DNA of 64,000 nt, taken from Ignavibacteriaceae bacterium. Lineage in GTDB: Bacteria > Bacteroidota > Ignavibacteria > Ignavibacteriales > Ignavibacteriaceae. The DNA lies in the NCBI GenBank assembly GCA_023229425.1, contig JALNZG010000001.1:62001-126000 (forward strand), read 5' to 3'. Under the pieces are notes generated by a model that saw only the letters and a program-made list of their open reading frames with translations, searched no databases and was not told the origin of the DNA. Of this stretch, positions 1 to 7,125 are shown piece by piece. A program made the position numbers and the translations under genes. How positions within the stretch are numbered: the stretch's first letter is position 1; every line of letters begins with the position of its first letter.

Positions 1-663
1 CAGGGTTGCATCCTTTATTCCTTTAGGAATTTTATCAACTGCATCAAGAAAAAGTCTGAGGGCATTAAATGCGTTTTTCCCGTTTTGCGGAAAAGCAACG
101 TGAGAACTTTTGCCGTGAAAATCTATATCAATTTCCAAAGCGGAAGCAAAAAGTACTCCGCTTGTACTTGCAATTGTTCCTTTTGGAAATTCATCGGTAA
201 CGTGGAGAGCAAAAGCTTTATCAACTTTAAATTGATTGAATATCCCGGTGGCAAAAAACTTCATCGCGCCGCCGCCGCTTTCTTCTGCGGGTTGGAAAAG
301 GAAAAGGATATTTTGATTTACGTTTTCCCGCGCAGCACATTCAACTAAACCGAAAAGAATTGAAGTGTGCACATCATGTCCGCATGCGTGCATATTTTCA
401 TTTTTTGATTTGAACTCGTAAGCAGTTTCTTCACTTATTGGCAGTGCATCAATATCGGCGCGGAATAAAAGATAATTTCCGTCATTCACTTTGTATTCAA
501 CTAACACTCCGGTTTGCATCGGTGTGTGAATAGTAAATCGCTTATCGAAATTCGGTAAAGCGGAAACAGCATCAATAATTAATTTCGTTGTTTGAAATTC
601 TTGATACGCAAGTTCCGGGTTTTGATGCAGTAAATGACGAAGTTCAATTGGACTTATCTGCAA
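1..663 (-). CDS. M20 family metallopeptidase, probable N-acetyl-diaminopimelate deacetylase (3' end outside window)
   Basis: Reverse-strand reading gives an M20D amidohydrolase of at least 221 residues that continues past base 1. Visible family motifs in order are RADIDALP, MHACGHDVH (metal ligands), FQPAEE, ALHV and GKSSHVAFPQNG, the last being the start of the lid/dimerisation domain. The family removes acyl groups from amino acids. Next to lysC, dapH, dapB and dapA the likely substrate is N-acetyl-LL-diaminopimelate, the step after DapH and its aminotransferase. There is no ATG. The best start is TTG at 661-663, with AGAAAG about 8 nt upstream. It lies in the same frame as lysC, only four codons after the lysC TAG. 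Substrate is inferred from context; the M20 fold is clear. Confidence 0.85.
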   Translation of the reverse strand, partial: MQISPIELRHLLHQNPELAYQEFQTTKLIIDAVSALPNFDKRFTIHTPMQTGVLVEYKVNDGNYLLFRADIDALPISEETAYEFKSKNENMHACGHDVHTSILFGLVECAARENVNQNILFLFQPAEESGGGAMKFFATGIFNQFKVDKAFALHVTDEFPKGTIASTSGVLFASALEIDIDFHGKSSHVAFPQNGKNAFNALRLFLDAVDKIPKGIKDATL

Positions 664-675
664 AAGATTTTCTTT

Positions 676-1866
676 CTATAAATCGAAAGCTTTTGTAAGT
701 GATTCAATTGCTTGCAGTTTAAACGAAGTTTCTACCAAGCAGGAAATTTTTATTTCTGAAGTAGTAACTAGTTTAATCGGGATTTGCTGCAACGCGCCGA
801 AAAATTTTGATGCAACTCCGCTGCTTGATCGCATACCGACGCCGACGATTGATAACTTGCTGTAGCCGGGGTGATAAGTGATGTGCCATTTTTCCAAATC
901 TTTTAAAGAATGATGCAAGGCGCTTTCTACATCTTCTTTGCTTTCATCAATAATGGTAAACGAAATCGTTAGACTATCATCGTCATCAATTACCGAGATC
1001 ATGTCAACGTTTAAGCCTTCTTCGGCAACGTTATGGAAAATTTTATGGATCAATGTATAATCTTCCGGCAGACGCGAAAGCGTAACCTGTGTTTGATTAT
1101 CCATGACACTTAATCCGGTAACAACCGGTTGTTCAATATTTTCTTTCACAATGTAAGTCCCTTCTTCTTCTGAAAAAGTTGCAGCGCAATAAAGCGTAAT
1201 TTCAAATTTTTTAGCTATTTCTACCGAACGGCTGTGCAGCACTTTAGCTCCGAGTGAAGCCATTTCGAGCATTTCATCATAAGTAACATATTTAAGTTTT
1301 TTTGCAGTTGGATGAAGACGCGGATCGCAAGTATAAATACCGTCAACATCGCTATAAATTTCGCACGGAGCTTTCAAAGCCGCCGCGAGCGCAACTGCGG
1401 AAGTATCCGAGCCTCCGCGTCCTAATGTTGTTAGATCGCCTTCTTCATTAACTCCTTGAAATCCGGCGATGGTGATAACGTCGAATTCTTCCAGCAGATC
1501 AAAAATCTTTTGCGATTTGATATTTTTAATTCTCGCTTCGTTAAAATCCCCGGTTGTCATAATTTCCGCTTGAAAAGCGTTAAGCGATTTGCTTTTTATT
1601 TTAACTTCGTTCAATGCAATTGCTAAAAGGGAAATGGAAATCTGTTCGCCTGTAGTTAAGAGCATATCCAATTCTCTCGGTTCCGGTTTAGCGGAAATCT
1701 CTTTCGCAAGTTTTAATAAGTTGTCGGTTGTTTTTCCCATAGCGGAAACCACAACGATGAGTTTGTTCCCTTGCAGCACCCGCTTTTGGATTTTCTCGGC
1801 TATCCGTTTTATTTTATCAGTATCGGCAACCGAACTGCCGCCGAACTTTTGCACAATGATATTCAT
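676..1866 (-). CDS. lysC: Aspartate kinase, monofunctional
   Basis: 396 residues, normal for a monofunctional aspartokinase. It phosphorylates L-aspartate, the first step to lysine, threonine and methionine. The N-terminus has the kinase signature VQKFGGSSVAD (residues 5-15), then VVVSAMGKTTDNLL, a FNEARI segment and GRGGSDTSAVALAAAL (about 149-164) that forms the nucleotide/aspartate site. Two ACT regulatory domains follow (about 255-396), including SVIDDDDSLTISF and LSIVGVGMRSSSGVASKFF, so allosteric control by lysine and/or threonine is expected. It lies downstream of the restriction-modification pair and just before the M20 deacetylase in the same direction, as part of the dap operon. Confidence 0.95.
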   Translation of the reverse strand: MNIIVQKFGGSSVADTDKIKRIAEKIQKRVLQGNKLIVVVSAMGKTTDNLLKLAKEISAKPEPRELDMLLTTGEQISISLLAIALNEVKIKSKSLNAFQAEIMTTGDFNEARIKNIKSQKIFDLLEEFDVITIAGFQGVNEEGDLTTLGRGGSDTSAVALAAALKAPCEIYSDVDGIYTCDPRLHPTAKKLKYVTYDEMLEMASLGAKVLHSRSVEIAKKFEITLYCAATFSEEEGTYIVKENIEQPVVTGLSVMDNQTQVTLSRLPEDYTLIHKIFHNVAEEGLNVDMISVIDDDDSLTISFTIIDESKEDVESALHHSLKDLEKWHITYHPGYSKLSIVGVGMRSSSGVASKFFGALQQIPIKLVTTSEIKISCLVETSFKLQAIESLTKAFDL

Positions 1867-1910
1867 TTACACTTTCTCATATTTTCTTTTATGAAATTTA
1901 TTATTAATAG

Positions 1911-1969
1911 AGCGGTTGCGGTTTGCCGAAGGCTGGGCTTTCAGTGCACTCACTTGTCAAGCTACCGCT
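1911..1969. repeat. 59-bp element with terminal inverted repeats, between lysC and the methylase gene
   Basis: The element is bounded by AGCGGTTGC (1911-1919) and GCTACCGCT (1961-1969), inverted copies that match at 8 of 9 positions. It also contains the palindrome AGTGCACT (1943-1950). It is visibly more GC-rich than the flanks. It resembles, from memory, the interspersed imperfect-palindrome repeats described as MRS elements in Microscilla/Cytophaga, which sit beside accessory genes rather like integron attC sites. That assignment is uncertain. I saw no matching copy on the other side of the restriction-modification pair (4508-4624). Confidence 0.5.
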
Positions 1970-1992
1970 AATGATTATTAAATAAACGAACC

Positions 1993-3570
1993 TTATTTAA
2001 CCAATTTCGTCCGGCTTTTTTTAGCAAGGTTCTTTTGTGTGCCGTATTTTTCCTTCGGTTCACGGAATATGTCAAGTTGTCCGTTTGCTGCTATGTATTG
2101 TCTTTTTAAATCGAATTGCTCTACTATATGTTCAGGTATTGGTAATTTATTCAAGTTTCCCGGTTCAACTTTCAATGCACCTGAACCATAACTTTTCCCA
2201 ACAAGTTTAAGATTTTCCAAGGTGTCTGGATGATTAAGTGCTTGCCAAAGATTACTGATATATTTTTTGTCAGTGTGTATCGGATAGACACATAGAAAAC
2301 CTGTTAATGGTAACACTCCCGCTTCATTTAAAATAAATCTTGTGCTTCGTCTCCCTAAATAAGAAAATAATAATGGTGGAGTTTCTCTTTTCTCCATTTT
2401 ATACCAAGGTGTTCTTTGTTGAATCAAGGGACGGATAGGAAGCCCCATTTCTACACCTACTTTTAAATAATTGGAAACTGATTTTGGAAGGGTATCATAA
2501 CCATTTATTGAAAGAAGAAAAGTTGGTCTGTCTTTATCTTCAAGTTTTAAAAGGTCTTTATTAGTAATGATATTTCCAATTGCATCTTTTGTTCTACCGA
2601 CGGCTCTTTTGATAAATTCATTCGGTATTCCAAGTTCTTTAACTTGTTTGGCTGTTAAAAAGAAAAATTCATTTGAACCTGTCGCAATTCCTCTCATAAC
2701 TCTAGCAAAGTCATACAGATGAAATTTAAAACCATTATGATTTTGTTGTGGTCTTGTAAGTCCAGTATTTATTGCCTCTTTAAGTTGTCGCTTAATTATT
2801 TCAAGGCTGTAAAAATTATGCTTTATAAATTTTGAAGAAACAAATTCTAAAAGGTCATTAGAATAAGCTTCGCATGATTTTACCCAATAAATATTTTCAG
2901 TAGGTTTTGAATTTTTGATGAAGAAAACAATTGCATTAGTATCTACCTTCGGAAAAGGTGTAGCCTTTTCGTCAAATGTTATAACTGCTTCAATGCAATA
3001 TTTTTCTGAAATCCATTTCCATAATTTGGCAGCAAATGTTCCTTCACAAGTGTCAGCAGGCATAATAAATGCGAGCTTCCCGTCTTTCTCTAAAAGATTA
3101 AGTGCTTGAATAAAAAAATAAATATGATACCCAGCTCTTCCGTCAATTGTAAAACCGGTAATTGTTCCTGAAAGTTTTTTTAGGATCAGTTTTGTTTCTT
3201 CGTCAATACGATGATGTCTGATGTAAGGGGGATTTGCAACTATTGATTTGAATTTTCTCCGGGGCGGATTTTTTATAAAATCCCTTTCTTCTACGAAACA
3301 GTTTTTTTGATTGTAAATTTCATCAGCTAAAACTTCGCGGTCAATGTCAGCGCCGAAAAATGAAATTTTTGGATTGTTGATTTTGAGTAATGCTTCAAAA
3401 AACGCACCTCTTCCTGTCGCAGGGTCAAAAACCAAATCTGTGTTTTCAGAAACATAAGCAATCATTGCATCTGCAACCCAGCTTGGTGTCCAAAATTGTC
3501 CTTTGTCTCGAAGAATTTCTCTTTCTTTCCAGTTAGAGGGCAAAAATTGATGTGCCTTAACTTTAGACAT
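1993..3570 (-). CDS. Type II DNA adenine-N6 methyltransferase
   Basis: 525 residues. The SAM-binding motif I is LVFDPATGRGAFFEALL (residues 46-62) and the catalytic motif IV is VANPPYIRHH (111-120), the order and NPPY form typical of N6-adenine methylases. The remaining roughly 300 residues would hold the target-recognition region and a C-terminal part of the TaqI/Eco57I-like kind. It begins 1 bp after the stop of the nuclease-like gene (3572-4507), so the two are co-transcribed as a restriction-modification unit: this enzyme protects host sites, its neighbour cuts unmodified DNA. The pair lies inside the lysine biosynthesis gene run, which suggests acquisition by transfer. Recognition site cannot be read from sequence. 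Confidence 0.85.
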   Translation of the reverse strand: MSKVKAHQFLPSNWKEREILRDKGQFWTPSWVADAMIAYVSENTDLVFDPATGRGAFFEALLKINNPKISFFGADIDREVLADEIYNQKNCFVEERDFIKNPPRRKFKSIVANPPYIRHHRIDEETKLILKKLSGTITGFTIDGRAGYHIYFFIQALNLLEKDGKLAFIMPADTCEGTFAAKLWKWISEKYCIEAVITFDEKATPFPKVDTNAIVFFIKNSKPTENIYWVKSCEAYSNDLLEFVSSKFIKHNFYSLEIIKRQLKEAINTGLTRPQQNHNGFKFHLYDFARVMRGIATGSNEFFFLTAKQVKELGIPNEFIKRAVGRTKDAIGNIITNKDLLKLEDKDRPTFLLSINGYDTLPKSVSNYLKVGVEMGLPIRPLIQQRTPWYKMEKRETPPLLFSYLGRRSTRFILNEAGVLPLTGFLCVYPIHTDKKYISNLWQALNHPDTLENLKLVGKSYGSGALKVEPGNLNKLPIPEHIVEQFDLKRQYIAANGQLDIFREPKEKYGTQKNLAKKSRTKLVK

Positions 3571-3571
3571 A

Positions 3572-4507
3572 TTAATAAGATCTCAAAACATTAATAGCAT
3601 CTTGTAAAATATTAAGTGAACCACCTTCAAACTTTACATATGGTAAAATATGACCATTCTTATCCTCAATGTACGCAGGGATTAAATTAGGTCGTTCATT
3701 AGAAATACCAAGCGGGTAAGCATAATAATAGTAGTATTTATAAATTGCCTTTTTAGTTGTCGCTCCACCCGGAGCTTGAAAAGTTTGTATTGTAGGTTCA
3801 ATTAATCCTTCTCGAACAAGTCGTTCTGCTTCTTCAAATGGAAGACCATATGCACGGTCAAAAAATACGTGCCAAACATGAATAGGGATTTTATTTTCTT
3901 CTTGCCATTTGCTTAATGGCATTCTATCTTCTTCTTTGATAATAACAGTAGGTAAAACCGCAGTTTTTGCAAGTCCCAATTTACCACCAAGTCTTTTTTG
4001 GGGTTTCATTGGGGAATTGTAAGCAGGCATTTTTTCAGCTACCCACAAAGAGTTTTCGCATTCAACCGCAATGATAGCCTTTTGAACGAGTTCTTGCAGT
4101 TCGGTCTCTTTGATAAATGGCAACTCTTCTTCTCCACCAATTCCAGTAAGAAATTTGTCAACAAATGGTTTGTCTACTATTTTAAAGACTAAAAGGTCTG
4201 GTCGTTTGATTTTACCAAGTCCAGCTGCTTCAAGCCTTTCAAAATAAAGTTCAAATGCTCTTACATCATCGGTTGGGGCTGTTCCACTTGGTCCGTATGC
4301 AATCGCATAAAATTCTTTTGTTTTATTAATTGCGTCTATCAGGCGTTTTTCACTCCAAACTCCTTGCGACCAACGCATTAAAAAATCGCTGCCTCTTAAT
4401 TTACGTGGATTAAGCCAAAAGTCCGACCAAGATATTTCTGTTACGCCTCTTAATTCGAGTTCTATTTCCTCGGTTGATACTGATAATATTTTTTCAAATG
4501 GATGCAT
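3572..4507 (-). CDS. Type II restriction endonuclease, probably AccI family
   Basis: 311 residues, no signal peptide or membrane segment. It directly precedes the methylase with a 1-bp gap. Conserved-looking blocks include AIAYGPSGTAPTDD (69-82), KRPDLLVF (101-108), AVECENSLWVAEKMPAY (147-163), a KLGLAKTAVLPTVIIK block and QTFQAPGGATTKKAIYK near residue 250. An acidic D104 followed by E149/E151 would fit a PD-(D/E)xK nuclease, but the lysine is not certain. The pattern agrees with my memory of AccI-type enzymes, which cut GT^MKAC; I cannot confirm the family or specificity here. Gene position next to a methylase is the strongest support for the nuclease role. Confidence 0.65.
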   Translation of the reverse strand: MHPFEKILSVSTEEIELELRGVTEISWSDFWLNPRKLRGSDFLMRWSQGVWSEKRLIDAINKTKEFYAIAYGPSGTAPTDDVRAFELYFERLEAAGLGKIKRPDLLVFKIVDKPFVDKFLTGIGGEEELPFIKETELQELVQKAIIAVECENSLWVAEKMPAYNSPMKPQKRLGGKLGLAKTAVLPTVIIKEEDRMPLSKWQEENKIPIHVWHVFFDRAYGLPFEEAERLVREGLIEPTIQTFQAPGGATTKKAIYKYYYYYAYPLGISNERPNLIPAYIEDKNGHILPYVKFEGGSLNILQDAINVLRSY

Positions 4508-4624
4508 TTTGTTTTTGTATAATTAGTGACGAAAGTTAATCATTTTTATTAAAATTCTGTAGTTTTTCAAATATGGTACATAGCAATACATATCTATTTC
4601 TAAGTTCTTTAACTAAAACCGGAA

Positions 4625-5329
4625 TTACAAATTTCTCAGCTCCTCAATCAATTTAGTTTTTTCTCTCGTTTTTTCATCGACTTTCTTAATAAGTTTTGCA
4701 GGAACGCCTGCCATAACGCTGTAAGGCTCAACATCTTTTACAACCACAGAGCCTGCGGCTATTACCGCGCCTTTACCAACGCGGATTCCTTCGAGCACTA
4801 CGGCGTTTGCACCGATCAAAACATCATCTTCAATAACAACCGGGTCAGCGCTCGGCGGCTCAATTACTCCTGCAAGTACAGCGCCTGCGCCGATGTGACA
4901 ATTTTTCCCAACGATCGCTCTTCCGCCGACAACAACATTCATATCGATCATTGTTTTTTCACCGATCACTGCGCCGATATTTAATACGGCTCCCATCATA
5001 ATTACACAATTATCGCCAACCTCTACATGCTCTCTGATGACGGCTCCAGGTTCGATTCGCGCATTATATTTTGTTAGATCAGCTAAAGGAATTGCGGAGT
5101 TTCTTCTATCAATTTCAACGCGGTATTTTTTAATTGAATCTTTGTTCGTTTTATAAAATTTTTCAAACTCTTCTAATTCGCAAAAAAGAATTCCCGATTT
5201 ATTTCCCCCGAAAAATTCAAGCGATTTGAAATTAATTTTGTCGAGTTTCCCCTGTAGATAAATTTTTGCCGGAGTTTTCTTTTTGGAAAAAGCGATATAA
5301 TTTATAATTTCATACGAATCCATAATCAT
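4625..5329 (-). CDS. dapH: 2,3,4,5-tetrahydropyridine-2,6-dicarboxylate N-acetyltransferase
   Basis: 234 residues, the usual DapH length. It acetylates tetrahydrodipicolinate with acetyl-CoA in the acetylase branch of lysine/diaminopimelate synthesis. The N-terminal DapH domain is followed by a left-handed beta-helix of hexapeptide repeats, with signatures DRRNSAIPLADL, ARIEPGAVIREHVEVGDN, MGAVLNIGAVIGEKTMIDMN and HIGAGAVLAGVIEPPSA. The C-terminus has VMAGVPAKLIKKVDEKT, typical of this enzyme. The third residue is also Met, so the start could be 6 bp further in. It lies downstream of dapB with 59 bp between. The presence of DapH rather than DapD predicts an acetyl-, not succinyl-, intermediate and matches the M20 deacetylase at the end of the operon. 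Confidence 0.93.
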   Translation of the reverse strand: MIMDSYEIINYIAFSKKKTPAKIYLQGKLDKINFKSLEFFGGNKSGILFCELEEFEKFYKTNKDSIKKYRVEIDRRNSAIPLADLTKYNARIEPGAVIREHVEVGDNCVIMMGAVLNIGAVIGEKTMIDMNVVVGGRAIVGKNCHIGAGAVLAGVIEPPSADPVVIEDDVLIGANAVVLEGIRVGKGAVIAAGSVVVKDVEPYSVMAGVPAKLIKKVDEKTREKTKLIEELRNL

Positions 5330-5388
5330 TCCTTTTATTTAAAATCTTAATCGTATTCTTAATCTTAATCCATGAGAGAGAACGGTTT

Positions 5389-6048
5389 TCATTTATCATT
5401 TATCACATCTGTAAAAGAATAAATTCCATTTTTCTTTTTCAAAAGGAAAATCGCTGATCGGAAAATTCCTTCTGCAAAAGTTCTGCGTGAAGAAGCGGAA
5501 TGAGAAATTGAAAGTACTTCGCCGAGCCCCCCAAAACTTATGGTGTGCTCACCGAAAACATTTCCCAACCGCAGCGAAGAAATATTTACTTCTTCTTTTT
5601 CAACCGCGTTGCGTATCATTATTGCCGTGCCGGATGGTTTATCTTTTTTAAACCGGTGGTGCGTTTCAGAAATTTCGATATCCCAATCATCAACATATTT
5701 TTGCACTTCTTTGGTAAGCTTCAACAAAATCTGAATACCGAGCGAGTAGTTATAACTTTGCACAACCGGAACGGTTTCAGCCAATGTTTTCAATGCTTCC
5801 ATTTGTGCGGAAGTTAATCCGGTTGTTGCAATAATTAAGGGACAATTAAATTTTTTTGCCAACGCAATTGTGTTTTCAAAATTTTCCGGCAGAGAACAAT
5901 CGATTAAAATTTGCGGAATGTCTTTCTGCATTTCGCCTTCTAACGAAAGCTCATACACAAGCCGGAATTGATTTTCTACAAAAACATTTTGTACTTCTCT
6001 ACCAAGTTTTCCGGTTGAACCGAGAAGTCCGTAGTTAATATTTTCCAT
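5389..6048 (-). CDS. dapB: 4-hydroxy-tetrahydrodipicolinate reductase
   Basis: 219 residues, somewhat shorter than the usual 240-270. It reduces hydroxy-tetrahydrodipicolinate with NAD(P)H. The N-terminal Rossmann motif is YGLLGSTGKLGREV. The C-terminal substrate domain shows EISETHHRFKKDKPSGTAI, where the HH and the K..K..SGTA residues are the catalytic/substrate block of DapB, and a late ISHSASSRRTFAEGIFRSA. The start overlaps the end of dapA by 14 bp, so the two are translationally linked. The length reduction is spread through the N-terminal half and no key motif is missing. Confidence 0.93.
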   Translation of the reverse strand: MENINYGLLGSTGKLGREVQNVFVENQFRLVYELSLEGEMQKDIPQILIDCSLPENFENTIALAKKFNCPLIIATTGLTSAQMEALKTLAETVPVVQSYNYSLGIQILLKLTKEVQKYVDDWDIEISETHHRFKKDKPSGTAIMIRNAVEKEEVNISSLRLGNVFGEHTISFGGLGEVLSISHSASSRRTFAEGIFRSAIFLLKKKNGIYSFTDVINDK

Positions 6049-6913
6049 AATTCTCCAACTCTTTCAACAAAAGATTTTCTGTTTGCTTAGAAACCGGAGC
6101 CAACGGCAGGCGCAAAATATTTTTACAAACACCCAACTTACTTAACACAAATTTCAAGGGAGAAGGACTTGTTTCTTCAAAAAGCAGGTTTATCATTTTT
6201 AAGTATTTATGATTTAACTTTTGAGCTTTCTCTAAATCATTTTTCTGCATCGCAGTGGTAATTTCTTTTAATTCTTTCGGAAACGCATTCGAGTAAACAG
6301 AAATTACTCCAACGCCGCCAAGCGCCATAATCGGAATGGTTTGATCATCGTTGCCGGAAATAACTTCAAAGGATTGTTGTTTCATTGCAAGCAGTTGCGC
6401 GATCTGGGAAATGTTTCCGCTGGCTTCTTTAATTGCCACAACATTTTTACACGATTCATTTATGGTGATAGCAGTCTCGGGCAGCAAATTCATTCCCGTG
6501 CGCGATGGAACGTTGTACAAAATAATCGGAAGTGAAGTTCGTTCTGAAATATATTTGTAATGCTGCACCAAACTGCTTTGTGTTCCTTTATTGTAATAAG
6601 GATTAACGATAAGCACGGCATCGGTTTTATATTTTTCGGCAATAAAATTTAGTTTAACAACTTTTTGAGTATCGTTCGATCCGGTTCCGATAACAATTTT
6701 TACTTTCCCCTCAACGGTTTCCTGGGCGGTTTCAATTAATTTTTCTCTTTCGTACTCATCAATAACAGGTGATTCACCGGTTGTTCCAAGAACGATAACA
6801 TAATCAACTCCGCCTTCAATTTGCCTGCGAATCAAATTTTTGAACGACTCAAAATCAATTGATAAATCTTCATTAAACGGGGTCGCAAGCGCGGTCCCAA
6901 CTCCTTCAAACAT
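6035..6913 (-). CDS. dapA: 4-hydroxy-tetrahydrodipicolinate synthase
   Basis: 292 residues, standard for DapA. It condenses pyruvate with aspartate semialdehyde. Family marks: GVGTALATPFNEDLSIDF at the start, VLGTTGESPVIDEYE (about 42-56), VNPYYNKGTQ, ILYNVPSRTGM with the catalytic Tyr, and VAIKEASGN (about residue 160) holding the Schiff-base lysine, then ISGNDDQTIPIMALGGVGVISV. It is the first gene of the lysine operon. A consensus Bacteroidota promoter lies 64 bp upstream (6977-7007). Confidence 0.96.
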   Translation of the reverse strand: MFEGVGTALATPFNEDLSIDFESFKNLIRRQIEGGVDYVIVLGTTGESPVIDEYEREKLIETAQETVEGKVKIVIGTGSNDTQKVVKLNFIAEKYKTDAVLIVNPYYNKGTQSSLVQHYKYISERTSLPIILYNVPSRTGMNLLPETAITINESCKNVVAIKEASGNISQIAQLLAMKQQSFEVISGNDDQTIPIMALGGVGVISVYSNAFPKELKEITTAMQKNDLEKAQKLNHKYLKMINLLFEETSPSPLKFVLSKLGVCKNILRLPLAPVSKQTENLLLKELENYGKY

Positions 6914-6976
6914 GTTTTTTTCTCATTCGTTAATAATTAAAAATTTGGGCTATGGAAGCTACAGAAACTATGGATG

Positions 6977-7007
6977 CAAAGATATTTTTTTCAATTTAAA
7001 AAACAAA
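6977..7007 (-). promoter_or_regulatory. Bacteroidota-type promoter of the lysine operon
   Basis: On the reverse strand a -33 box TTTG (7004-7007) is followed after exactly 19 bp by TATCTTTG (6977-6984), a full match to TAnnTTTG. It faces dapA, leaving a leader of about 60 nt. No lysine riboswitch structure was recognised in the leader, which is too short for one. Confidence 0.8.
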
Positions 7008-7125
7008 TAATTTAATAATATCCTCAAATTTTTTTAATTTTAAGTATTAAATGAGAGTTGATAATTACTTGACAATAAGCGCTTTGAAGATTAAGTTACT
7101 TTAACAGTTTAATTGGAATAATACG

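Noticed and set aside
85..348. An 87-codon frame on the plus strand
   Set aside because: It lies opposite the M20 deacetylase coding sequence, which has clear family motifs.
6914..6976. Possible lysine riboswitch in front of dapA
   Set aside because: The leader is only about 60 nt and AT-rich, far shorter than an L-box, and lacks its stems.
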